The notes beneath the pieces are model-generated. The model had not been told where the DNA came from. It ran no database searches and was given only the letters and a program-made list of their open reading frames with translations. From positions 1 to 23,806 of IMG/VR virus record IMGVR_UViG_3300001533_002172: DNA of 23,806 nt. One strand, written 5' to 3'. Below are positions 14,077 to 21,268 of the stretch, one piece after another. Made by a program: the position numbers and the translations under genes. Every line of letters starts with the position of its first letter. Within the stretch, counting starts at the first letter, position 1. The DNA comes from a virus.

Positions 14077-15104
14077 AACATTTCATTAATCATATTTCCT
14101 ATCGCTTGTTTTCCCTTTTCAAGTAATACCTTTCTATTATAATGAACTAATTGTGGAATGTTTGGATATTGATCTATGTAATGTAAAAATTTAGAATATA
14201 TAGAATCTATATCACTTTTCTTATCGCCTTCATATAAAAATAAGTTATCATATAATTCACGATAACTTAATCTATTTGGACATAAAGGTATATTATATTG
14301 AAATAATGCCTCTTGCATTCCAATCCCCCAATTCTCATGTAAGGCAAACGATATTGCAATATAAGATCGATTTAAGAGGTTATAATATTCTTCTTTGGTT
14401 CGATGGATATCTTGAGTTCTAATAAATTGCCAACCAGTATTTTCTCCTCTTTCTTCTTTAAATCTTTTTTCAAGCTCTAAAAATAAATTGGGTTGTTTTT
14501 CAGAGTTTAATCTATGAGGAAATACAACAATTTTTTCCTTTTTTACCGGTTGGCATTTTGGAGGATAAATAGGAAATCCTGTGACTTTAATCTTTTCAGG
14601 GACTGCATCTCGATACTTTATCACGATCCGTTTGTGAAATTCTGTGGCAACGAAAACTTTATCTACTAATTTAAAAATAGAATTCTCAAACCCTTCTCCC
14701 CATTTCGCCATTCCTTTCAATGTTATGTAGTCTTGAGGCTCATAACTACCAGAATGTAAACAACCCATAATTCTTAGGTTCTTCCATTCCATTCCATCTC
14801 TAATATAACTAATCGCTTGTATTCCAGGAAACCATATATCGTGAAAGAATAAAACAAGTGGATAAGAATCATCGTATGTTCTAAGGTAAACCAATATTTT
14901 CTGCAATTGAGCCAGCTTGTATTCATTTGTGTCAATTAAATCAAGAAATCCTCCATGTTCAATCTCTCCACTACAATTATCACCGTAAATGGTGTGAACA
15001 AATAATTCTTTGTGATATCGGAATTGGGTGAGAAACCAAGTATCCCATTGCTTTGTGTATCTAATGTCTAAAGGTTCAATTGGAACATTTAATATTGTTG
15101 TCAT
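14073..15104 (-). CDS. GT-B fold glycosyltransferase inside the deazaguanine cluster
   Basis: The 343-aa product looks like a GT4-like glycosyltransferase. The N-terminal domain has '[16 protein letters not shown]' (81-96) and 'MGCLHSGSY' (113-121). The C-terminal donor-binding domain has '[16 protein letters not shown]' (193-208, with R198 and K203 expected near the nucleotide-sugar phosphates) and '[16 protein letters not shown]' (253-268), an E-x7-E motif (E257, E265). Such enzymes transfer sugar from a nucleotide sugar. It overlaps folE upstream and the QueD paralogue downstream by 4 bases each, so it is co-translated with the base-modification enzymes. This makes modified DNA base a likely acceptor. 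Glycosylation of a protein or surface polymer is the alternative, but no such genes are nearby. No membrane segment is seen. Confidence 0.7.
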   Translation of the reverse strand: MTTILNVPIEPLDIRYTKQWDTWFLTQFRYHKELFVHTIYGDNCSGEIEHGGFLDLIDTNEYKLAQLQKILVYLRTYDDSYPLVLFFHDIWFPGIQAISYIRDGMEWKNLRIMGCLHSGSYEPQDYITLKGMAKWGEGFENSIFKLVDKVFVATEFHKRIVIKYRDAVPEKIKVTGFPIYPPKCQPVKKEKIVVFPHRLNSEKQPNLFLELEKRFKEERGENTGWQFIRTQDIHRTKEEYYNLLNRSYIAISFALHENWGIGMQEALFQYNIPLCPNRLSYRELYDNLFLYEGDKKSDIDSIYSKFLHYIDQYPNIPQLVHYNRKVLLEKGKQAIGNMINEML

Positions 15105-15664
15105 TTGATTAAATGTAAAAATTCTTCTCTCACAGCTTGATTTTCACGGAAAACACCTTTGATGCTGGATGTTACCATAATAGAATTTTGTTTTGCCACA
15201 CCTCTCATCCTCATGCAGGTGTGTGTTGCTTCAATAATACAAGCGGCACCGTGCGGATTAAGGTATTGCATCAATGCATCTGTGACTTGCTCTCCGATTC
15301 GTTCTTGTATTTGCAATCTGCGAGCATACATATCAACAAGTCTTGCCAATTTACTTATACCTATAACTTTTTCATTAGGAATGTATGCAACATGAGCTTT
15401 ACCAAAAAATGGCAACATATGATGTTCACACATGCTGTAAAGCTCAATGTCTTTCAATAAAACCATTTGATCATATCCATCAGCTTCAAAAATAGTTAAT
15501 AAGTCTGCTGGGTTTTTATCGTATCCAGAATATAATTCTTGCCAACTTTTAAAAATTCTGTAAGGAGTTTTTTTCAATCCTTCTCTTTCAGGATCTTCTC
15601 CTATATATTCAATCATTTTTCTTAAATGATGTTTAATATTTGCTTCGTTTGATGTATCTGTCAT
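15101..15664 (-). CDS. folE: GTP cyclohydrolase I
   Basis: The 187-aa product is a clear type I GTP cyclohydrolase. It contains '[16 protein letters not shown]' (29-44), '[19 protein letters not shown]' (78-96) with zinc ligands C79 and H82, '[21 protein letters not shown]' (103-123) and '[12 protein letters not shown]' (145-156) with the third ligand C150. It converts GTP to dihydroneopterin triphosphate, the first step of both folate and 7-deazaguanine synthesis. Linkage to queD, queE and dpdA points to the deazaguanine route. Length equals the compact bacterial form. No Shine-Dalgarno is visible; a 12-bp hairpin (15687-15721) lies just upstream. Its stop overlaps the glycosyltransferase ATG by 4 bases. 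Confidence 0.95.
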   Translation of the reverse strand: MTDTSNEANIKHHLRKMIEYIGEDPEREGLKKTPYRIFKSWQELYSGYDKNPADLLTIFEADGYDQMVLLKDIELYSMCEHHMLPFFGKAHVAYIPNEKVIGISKLARLVDMYARRLQIQERIGEQVTDALMQYLNPHGAACIIEATHTCMRMRGVAKQNSIMVTSSIKGVFRENQAVREEFLHLIK

Positions 15665-15686
15665 AATGAATTTTTGTTTACAAAAG

Positions 15687-15721
15687 TGAGAAAGGAGAAA
15701 AATAATTAATCTCCTTTCTCA
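15687..15721 (-). terminator. Hairpin between the winged-helix gene and folE
   Basis: A perfect 12-bp inverted repeat pairs 15687-15698 (TGAGAAAGGAGA) with 15710-15721 around an 11-nt A/T loop. Reading leftward, it follows the stop of the 15733-16347 gene and is followed by CTTTTG, a weak U-tract. It could terminate that transcript or protect and regulate the folE message. A smaller dyad, TTTTGT-TT-ACAAAA at 15672-15685, lies between it and folE. Confidence 0.55.
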
Positions 15722-15732
15722 GCAGGAAAAAT

Positions 15733-16347
15733 TTAACCTTCAAATTTAAGAAATAAAGTTTTTGCCTCTTTGTCTTCAACAATGTGAAGATCCAGGCCGC
15801 GGTTCTTTTCCAAATGGTAAAAGTGAGACCGAACACGGGCTTTGCTTAGTCCTGTGTCTTTCATAACATCATCAATCGAGATTTTTTTGCCTTTGTTTGC
15901 AAGTAAACTCTCATCGATGTTTCCAGCTTGTGATCCAACTCTGTGTCCCAATTCCGTTTTTTCAAATTCCTTTTTCGGTTTCTTTTCTTTCTTCTCAGGT
16001 TTCTCTTTCTTTTCCTTTTTCTCCGGTTTAGCCTTTTCTTCTTTCACAGGCTTTCCTGATCTCTTTCTCGACTTTTCTTCCGGCTCAGGTTCATCATCCT
16101 GCTCTTCATCCTCTTTGTCATCCTCTTCTGGCTCTTCCGGTTCCTCTTTTAGTTGATCAAAAATCTCTTGTGTTGAATCAGTGAATTTGTCTCCAGGTTC
16201 AACCAGCTCTTCAACCGTCTCAAGCAATTCACGTGAAAACTCTTCAACTGAAAGATCTTCATAATCTATTGGAGGGTCAACTCCAATAACCTTGTCCAAT
16301 TCTTTGTAGGCAGCAACGAGTTGCCGCTTTGTCAATTTTTTTGCCAT
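15733..16347 (-). CDS. Charged-linker protein with C-terminal winged helix
   Basis: The 204-aa product has three parts. Residues 1-66 are helical ('LTKRQLVAAYKELDKVIGVDPP...'). About 67-135 is a low-complexity linker, first acidic (EEPEEPEEDDKEDEEQ) and then Lys/Pro/Glu repeats (KPEKKEKKEKPEKKEKKPKK). Residues 150-204 look like a winged helix: 'ISIDDVMKDTGLSKARVRSHFYHLEKNRGLDLHIVED'. A DNA-binding or regulatory role is likely. It is monocistronic-looking: a 109-base A/T-rich gap lies upstream and a strong hairpin downstream. It sits in the middle of the deazaguanine genes but need not belong to that pathway. No Shine-Dalgarno precedes the ATG. Confidence 0.6.
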   Translation of the reverse strand: MAKKLTKRQLVAAYKELDKVIGVDPPIDYEDLSVEEFSRELLETVEELVEPGDKFTDSTQEIFDQLKEEPEEPEEDDKEDEEQDDEPEPEEKSRKRSGKPVKEEKAKPEKKEKKEKPEKKEKKPKKEFEKTELGHRVGSQAGNIDESLLANKGKKISIDDVMKDTGLSKARVRSHFYHLEKNRGLDLHIVEDKEAKTLFLKFEG

Positions 16348-16456
16348 AGCATTGAAATTTTTAAAATTAAGTAAATCAAAATATTAAATTAATGTATGAA
16401 TTTACAAATAATAATTGATATTTGCAAATTTTTAAAGAATTATTTTAAAAAAAGTT

Positions 16457-17221
16457 TTAAACACCAACATTTTTATTCCACAAAACGATATGCTCTCTTG
16501 TGCAATACCTCACATTATGTTTCACAGCCATTTCAACAACCACATTTCTGTTTTCTTCCAACTCTTTTTGTGTTGCCCCAAGTGGCATCAAAATAATTTG
16601 ATTCTTTTTAATCAAACTTGGTTTAAGAAAAAGATTTTCAATCTCTCCCCATTCCTCTTCAAGCCAAACAACAAACTTAAACCAGGAATTTTCTAATTGA
16701 GCTGTCTTATAAATAGCATTTTCACGATAACGAATTTTTGGATTAACTCCAGAACTTGACAACTTTGGGGAATTGTTCCATTGACTAACAAATTGAATTA
16801 ATTTAGATTCTGGAACGATTGTGCATTCATTTTCAATTTCAACAAAAGGCAGAAATCCAAATCTGTTTACAAACCCCCATAGAAACTCTGCAATCGCTGA
16901 TTGTTGTAACAAAGGAGCGCCTCCTGTTATCACTAAATGTTGTCCGTCCCGTAGTTTGTCAACTAACAAACTTTCATTCATCATTTGATATAATTCCATG
17001 AACGTGTAAGGTTGATGGAAACGCCAAACTTCTGTTGTGTCGCAATACACACAGTTGACGTGACAACCGCCAAGACGAAGAAACGCTGCAGGACAACCTG
17101 TTGAAACTCCTTCTCCCTGAATTGTGTCAAAATAAAATTCTGATACCTTTAAATACTTTGAAGTATTTAGCTTTGGTAATTCTTTTCTTTCTGTAAAAGC
17201 CTTAATCAATTGTGTGCTCAT
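16457..17221 (-). CDS. queE: 7-carboxy-7-deazaguanine synthase (radical SAM)
   Basis: From ATG at 17221 (ATGA overlap with the upstream stop; a GTG three codons earlier is less likely) the product is 254 aa. 'FDTIQGEGVSTGCPAAFLRLGGC' (31-53) is the QueE signature around the substrate site, followed by the radical-SAM CX3CX2C cluster, C53-C57-C60 ('CHVNCVYCDT'). QueE converts 6-carboxytetrahydropterin to 7-carboxy-7-deazaguanine. The next motif reads TGGAP (99-103), where QueE and most radical-SAM enzymes have TGGEP; the Glu-to-Ala change is at the SAM-binding GGE motif. Otherwise the protein appears full length and intact. It lies in a tight cluster with queD and a 63-aa protein. Confidence 0.9.
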   Translation of the reverse strand: MSTQLIKAFTERKELPKLNTSKYLKVSEFYFDTIQGEGVSTGCPAAFLRLGGCHVNCVYCDTTEVWRFHQPYTFMELYQMMNESLLVDKLRDGQHLVITGGAPLLQQSAIAEFLWGFVNRFGFLPFVEIENECTIVPESKLIQFVSQWNNSPKLSSSGVNPKIRYRENAIYKTAQLENSWFKFVVWLEEEWGEIENLFLKPSLIKKNQIILMPLGATQKELEENRNVVVEMAVKHNVRYCTREHIVLWNKNVGV

Positions 17222-17409
17222 TTTATCCACTCCTCCTTTCCTATTTCTAATGCTTCCAATATAGATAGCTTTGGGTTGTTTTCCAATGCTTGAAAAGCGG
17301 AAGCAATTACTTCACATTTTAAGCCAAACTCTTGAGCTTCATGTAATACTTTGGCTATCTCAGGATCCAAGTCATTTAAACCTAAATTTGGACTATTTGT
17401 CTTCTTCAT
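17218..17409 (-). CDS. Small conserved protein between queD and queE
   Basis: The 63-aa product is helical with the C-terminal pattern 'ALENNPKLSILEALEIGKEEWIK'. I recognise this style ('ALK.M.ENP..SIEEAL..G..EW') from small proteins common in Bacteroidota phages. It overlaps queD by 17 bases and queE by ATGA, so it is translated together with them. That position does not prove a role in deazaguanine synthesis, because related proteins occur in other contexts. Function unknown. Confidence 0.6.
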   Translation of the reverse strand: MKKTNSPNLGLNDLDPEIAKVLHEAQEFGLKCEVIASAFQALENNPKLSILEALEIGKEEWIK

Positions 17410-17752
17410 ATCTTGCCCAGGTTTTATCAGTTTCAGAAACGTCTACTGCAGACAACAATGGATATCTTTGTTTCCATTTATAGAAAATCCATTTTGCAAT
17501 ATTTTCTGCGGTTGGATTACCGGGAATAACATTATTCAAAAATTGATGATCCAACGTAATATCAATCCAGTTTCCAATTCCTTTTAGTTCTCCATAATCC
17601 TGAACCATTCCTGCTGAATCAAGATCATTGCTTTTCAGTTCCACTTTCACTTTATAGTTGTGCCCATGAACACGACTGCAAGGGTGCCCTTCTCCCAATT
17701 CATTTAATTGGTGAGCGGCACAAAACGAAAATTCTTTTGTAATCTTAAACAT
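17393..17752 (-). CDS. queD: 6-carboxytetrahydropterin synthase
   Basis: From ATG at 17752, preceded by AAGGAAA, the product is 119 aa; a longer frame from 17779 lacks support. It has the complete QueD/PTPS site: 'FCAAHQL' with zinc ligand H14, 'PCSRVHGHNYKVKVEL' (24-39) with catalytic C25 and ligands H29 and H31, 'LDHQFLN' with the catalytic Asp-His pair, 'TAENIAKWI' and 'VSETDKTWARY' near the C-terminus. QueD turns dihydroneopterin triphosphate, the FolE product, into 6-carboxytetrahydropterin for QueE. Length matches bacterial QueD (about 120). The second copy at 13759-14076 is divergent and Cys-less, so this one is presumably the biosynthetic enzyme. Confidence 0.93.
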   Translation of the reverse strand: MFKITKEFSFCAAHQLNELGEGHPCSRVHGHNYKVKVELKSNDLDSAGMVQDYGELKGIGNWIDITLDHQFLNNVIPGNPTAENIAKWIFYKWKQRYPLLSAVDVSETDKTWARYEEDK

Positions 17753-17834
17753 AGTTTCCTTTTTTAATATATTATACAATTCTCAAATCAATTTCATGTA
17801 AAAAAACTTGCTTTTTTATTTTGCCAGCGTTGTC

Positions 17835-18017
17835 TCATTTTTTGCCTTGTTTCTTAAATTTAATTATAAAAGTTTTTTTGACCGTAGGGTGAGGAATACG
17901 AACTTCCTTTTTCCCTTGTTTCAATTGTTCTTCTTCCCACTTTTTTCTTTTTTCAACAAACCTCAAGGCAATGTCTCTTGAACCAACTTCCTTGTGAACC
18001 AAATCTTCTTTTTTCAT
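17835..18017 (-). CDS. Small basic hypothetical protein
   Basis: The 60-aa product (begins MKKEDLVHKEVGSRD) is Lys-rich, with 'EKRKKWEEEQLKQGKKEVRIPHP' and 'KKTFIIKFKKQGKK'. A purine-rich site AAAAAGGGAG lies directly before the ATG at 18017, supporting this start. It lies between the PP-loop ATPase and queD. The 82-base gap to queD holds only a 14-codon ORF that I do not accept. Function unknown; nucleic-acid binding is possible from composition. Confidence 0.5.
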   Translation of the reverse strand: MKKEDLVHKEVGSRDIALRFVEKRKKWEEEQLKQGKKEVRIPHPTVKKTFIIKFKKQGKK

Positions 18018-18036
18018 CTCCCTTTTTCCTTTCTAA

Positions 18037-18915
18037 TTATACCTCTTCAAATAATCTTTTCTTCAAATTTAGTGTTCCTTCAAAAACCATTCTAATAGCA
18101 TCTTTATATTTTACACCATTGTTTTCAATATTCATCATTATATTAAATCGTTTTGGTTCTCTTTGTTTTAACCTATAAAAACGACTTTGATCAAATTGAA
18201 TACCAAAACCACAATAAGCACATCCAGTCGTTTTCTCCCCTTTATTGTAAATATCACAATAAGGTATATTATTTTCCCTTATAAATCTCCATATATCCTG
18301 CTTCGTCCAAATAGATAAAGGTGTTACTTGTTTTTTATTTAGATTAATGCAACCTGTTTTTAAATAAGTTAATTTTCGCAATCTTGATTCTGTTGCAAGA
18401 GTCCCTACCAACATTCCATTTTTATTTATTTTATTAAATGGATATTTCTTCAAAAAGTAACAACATTTATGACAAATATCAAACTCAGCATCTAATAAAT
18501 ATTTCCATTTATCAGGAAGTTGAGCCATTCTAAGATTTCTTAATTTATCACTTTTGGTATGTTTTATTTCCCAAATAAATTGGCTAATTTCTTTACTAAT
18601 CAAAGGGAATCCATATTTTTGAACAACATCTACAAACGTGATTTTTGGATGAATTATTTTTACATTTTCTATAGACTTTACAAATTTGATAATCTCTGAA
18701 AATTCATTTGTTGTATTAACAAAACACCCCTCCTTATTTTTATCAATTATTCTTGTTAAATATAATAAAACGGTACTATCCAACCCTCCAGAAAAACTAA
18801 TAACGGAATTAGGATATTGAGCAATGAAAGCATCTATAACATATAGACTATGATCTATTTTTTGATTCAACGTCCAATTTAATCTTTTCTTTAACTCTTT
18901 TTCACTAATTTCCAT
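18037..18915 (-). CDS. PP-loop ATPase of the PAPS reductase/sulfurtransferase type
   Basis: The 292-aa product has a PP-loop 'SGGLDST' at 42-48 (preceded by 'NSVISF') and a central 'CHKCC' cluster. A C-terminal 'TPLSIWTKQDIWRFI' and 'GEKTTGCAYCGFG' match the PAPS-reductase-like family (W-T-x-x-D-I-W and GC-x-x-C-G). PP-loop enzymes adenylate a substrate with release of pyrophosphate. Many phages carry members of this family, with unknown substrate. It stands upstream of queD, and the window lacks a normal QueC, itself a PP-loop enzyme acting on 7-carboxy-7-deazaguanine. The QueC C-terminal four-cysteine site is not present in its usual form, so a QueC-like role is only a hypothesis; sulfur chemistry is the alternative. 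Its ATG is 8 bases from the helicase stop. Confidence 0.75.
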   Translation of the reverse strand: MEISEKELKKRLNWTLNQKIDHSLYVIDAFIAQYPNSVISFSGGLDSTVLLYLTRIIDKNKEGCFVNTTNEFSEIIKFVKSIENVKIIHPKITFVDVVQKYGFPLISKEISQFIWEIKHTKSDKLRNLRMAQLPDKWKYLLDAEFDICHKCCYFLKKYPFNKINKNGMLVGTLATESRLRKLTYLKTGCINLNKKQVTPLSIWTKQDIWRFIRENNIPYCDIYNKGEKTTGCAYCGFGIQFDQSRFYRLKQREPKRFNIMMNIENNGVKYKDAIRMVFEGTLNLKKRLFEEV

Positions 18916-18923
18916 AATCCTTT

Positions 18924-20453
18924 CTAATAAAAACTACCTAAAAACGGTTTCCCAATCTTCAATTGTTGTAAAACATTAACTTCTTGTGAGCTGTGAAAAT
19001 CTCCTTCACGCAACACAATTCTATTTATTCTCATCAAACCAATTTCTTTTTCCCGTCCTTCTTTGTCCTGGTTTAATCCAAAGGTTGCAGTAACGTGATC
19101 GTATTTGCGACGATCTTCTGTAAAGTTCCCCATGTCCAGTCGGTTTGACTTGTAACTTTGAGCATCTGTTTGAGTGGCAGTTATTAATAATGCATCTTGT
19201 GTCTGAGACAATCCACGAAGTCTTCTCCAAATGTGATCTTGTTGATGACGAAATTCCATTTTAACCTCAGGCACTAACAAATCAGCATAATCAACGATAA
19301 TAACGTCTGGCACAAAATCATCTTGTCGTTTCCAAACATCTAACACTCTTTCAATTTCACTAACCGTTAGACTGGAATTTGCATAAGAAGCCATCTTTAT
19401 CATTCTGCCTGCTTTAACAAAGAATTTACGAACAACTTTTTTTGCCTCCCTAACACCAAGTGGTTCAGTTATAATTTTCTTTTCTAACCAAATGCTCCCC
19501 CATTTGTTCCTTTGCCAGTCAACACAATTAAAACAGGGTTTGTAATCTGGATTGTCTTTTAAGGCTTCAATTAGATTTTGTTTCGTAATTTTATCCCTAT
19601 CCGAAACGTCTTCTAACACACCAAATCTGCATTCTCTAATCTTTTTATCACAAGTGTCGTTTTGATTTTTTAAACAATCTTGATGTGGAACGTAAATCTC
19701 ACCACAATCTCTTTGCTGAGTTGGTTTCTCTGCCAAGTAAGAGCAAATCCTGACTAACTGTTCTAACTCTGTCATGTCTCCTGCTTGAAAGAATGCAACT
19801 TTTCTTTTTTGTGCATAGGACCTCATCATGAATTCCAACAACCAAAATGTCTTTCCCATTTTTGCCCTGCCCATCAACGCAACGAATCCACCTCTTCTCA
19901 ACTCTTCATTCCAAAATTCACCTAATGCTCCAGGAAATTTTATAACAATGCGACGGTTTTTGTTGAACGCTTCAGTCACTCTTTCTAAAGTTTCAGGTTG
20001 AGACAAATCAAGCCCTTCATTCAAACCTCCTTCTTTCAGTTTAAATTGTTTTATCTCTTCTTTTGCTTTTTCAACATCTCCTTTTTCAAGCAAAGATTCA
20101 GTCAGTTCATTATGTAGTTTTATTTGTCGTTCAATGAAATATGCCCGAGTCTTTTTCAACAGCTTATCGATGGTAATGGTTTCTTTTTCGAACTCTGCAC
20201 TCAACTCGGGCAATATTTCTGTTTCAATTTCTTCCGCAATACTTTTATTCAGTCCTTTCTTTAATTTCTCAATATAAATAATATCAATTTCGTGCATTGG
20301 TGCATGACTAAACTCTGCAAAATATTCCCAACACCAGCTGGCAAGAATTCTTGCCGTAGGACTTTCTATGTAATCAGCATTCCACTCAGATTTTAACTGG
20401 GTGAGATAATCTGTGTTGGTGATTAATCCTATTAGTATTTTTCTTTCAATCAT
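18924..20453 (-). CDS. DnaB-like replicative helicase with a Cys-rich insertion
   Basis: The product is 509 aa. Residues 1-170 form a helical N-terminal region. The RecA-like motor starts with 'FPGALGEFWNEELRRGGFVALMGRAKMGKT', Walker A at 195-202. Walker B 'DVIIVDYADLL' is at 383-393, followed by 'ALLITATQTDAQS' (H3-like Gln) and a C-terminal 'LMRINRIVLREGD' region. Between Walker A and B lies an insertion with six cysteines (C250, C260, C268, C275, C307, C310) ending 'CFNCVDWQRNKW', a probable zinc or iron-sulfur site not found in E. coli DnaB. The protein should unwind DNA at the fork; a DnaC-like loader and an initiator are encoded just upstream. A 51-aa ORF overlaps its start. Confidence 0.82.
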   Translation of the reverse strand: MIERKILIGLITNTDYLTQLKSEWNADYIESPTARILASWCWEYFAEFSHAPMHEIDIIYIEKLKKGLNKSIAEEIETEILPELSAEFEKETITIDKLLKKTRAYFIERQIKLHNELTESLLEKGDVEKAKEEIKQFKLKEGGLNEGLDLSQPETLERVTEAFNKNRRIVIKFPGALGEFWNEELRRGGFVALMGRAKMGKTFWLLEFMMRSYAQKRKVAFFQAGDMTELEQLVRICSYLAEKPTQQRDCGEIYVPHQDCLKNQNDTCDKKIRECRFGVLEDVSDRDKITKQNLIEALKDNPDYKPCFNCVDWQRNKWGSIWLEKKIITEPLGVREAKKVVRKFFVKAGRMIKMASYANSSLTVSEIERVLDVWKRQDDFVPDVIIVDYADLLVPEVKMEFRHQQDHIWRRLRGLSQTQDALLITATQTDAQSYKSNRLDMGNFTEDRRKYDHVTATFGLNQDKEGREKEIGLMRINRIVLREGDFHSSQEVNVLQQLKIGKPFLGSFY

Positions 20454-20601
20454 TTAGTTTAAGAATAATTCTAAAAAAATTTGTTCTTGATAATTCTCGT
20501 GTAAAATGCAACCAAGCCAAATTTAATTTAAGTTTCTCTCCATACAAAGTATCAAAATATATTTCTTGTCTTTGTTCTCTATTTAAAATTGGTTTTTTCA
20601 T
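20446..20601 (-). CDS. 51-aa ORF overlapping the helicase start
   Basis: The frame runs from ATG at 20601 to TGA at 20446 and encodes MKKPILNREQRQEIYFDTLY followed by a helical, basic half ending 'FFRIILKLND'. AGGAAAAT lies about 6 bases before the ATG. The stop overlaps the helicase ATG by 8 bases, the usual coupled arrangement here, which favours a real gene. The 97 bases upstream (20602-20698) hold no gene I can support. Function unknown. Confidence 0.45.
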   Translation of the reverse strand: MKKPILNREQRQEIYFDTLYGEKLKLNLAWLHFTRELSRTNFFRIILKLND

Positions 20602-20698
20602 TTTAATTTTCCTGCGTTTTAAGCTATTTTCTTTATTAAGTTAGTAAATTGTATTACTTTACAGTGAACGTTAAGGAGAGGGCAAGAAAACGTGCTTG

Positions 20699-21268
20699 TC
20701 ATAAAGAATATGCTTTTGTTTTAACTTCTATTTTGCACATCCTGTTAATTCTGCTTGTTATTCTTTGATCCTGCAATCTCTTTTCCAATTCCTCCAGTGT
20801 ATAATTTGAAGTAATAATTGTTTTCTTCATATATTCATATCTGTGATTAATTAAATGATACAAAACGTCAGTGACCCAATCTGTTGGACGTGTTGTCAAA
20901 AAGTCATCAATCACCAACAAGTGTGCATCTAAATATTTCCTCATCACATCACTTTGCTTTTTGTCTTCACACTCAAAAGTTTCTTTCAATTCAGCTAACA
21001 AGTCTGAGAAACTCACAAACAAGATTTTGTCAAACAAACTTGGATCACCATATGTCAAATACAAATGTTTCAATTCCTGCATTATCATGAACGCGGCACG
21101 AATAGTTTTTCCACTTTGAATCTCTCCATAGATAAATGTGCTCTTTGCTTCATTCCCTCTCAAATCATCTGGAATTGGAAGTGTTCTTAAATCCTGAGCA
21201 ATTCGCGGAGGAAATTTTCTCAAATATTTTTCTTTGTATTGTATATTCCAACGTTGACTTGTTCTCAT
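20699..21268 (-). CDS. DnaC-like helicase loader (AAA+ ATPase)
   Basis: The 189-aa product shows the DnaC/DnaI AAA+ core. Walker A is GEIQSGKT (48-55) in 'STFIYGEIQSGKTIRAAF', Walker B 'HLLVIDDF' (116-123), the sensor-1 strand 'TIITSNYT' (150-157) and 'RITSRINRMC' (169-178), the box VII arginine region typical of DnaC. 'LFVSFSDLLAELKETF' matches the conserved strand-helix between Walker motifs. It loads the DnaB-like helicase encoded next. The family is usually 230-260 aa; here the N-terminal helicase-binding region is short (about 40 residues). The ATG overlaps the initiator stop by 4 bases. Confidence 0.85.
   Translation of the reverse strand: MRTSQRWNIQYKEKYLRKFPPRIAQDLRTLPIPDDLRGNEAKSTFIYGEIQSGKTIRAAFMIMQELKHLYLTYGDPSLFDKILFVSFSDLLAELKETFECEDKKQSDVMRKYLDAHLLVIDDFLTTRPTDWVTDVLYHLINHRYEYMKKTIITSNYTLEELEKRLQDQRITSRINRMCKIEVKTKAYSL

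Noticed and set aside
16420-16429. ATTTGCAAAT palindrome and TTTG-N20-ATATTTTG upstream of the winged-helix gene
   Set aside because: The region is nearly pure A/T and the match to the promoter pattern is poor, so I do not call a promoter or operator.
17794-17838. 14-codon ORF joined by ATGA to the 60-aa basic gene
   Set aside because: Too short to support, despite the suggestive overlap.
18037-18915. Calling the PP-loop protein QueC
   Set aside because: It has PAPS-reductase-type C-terminal motifs and lacks the usual QueC four-cysteine zinc site; kept only as a hypothesis.
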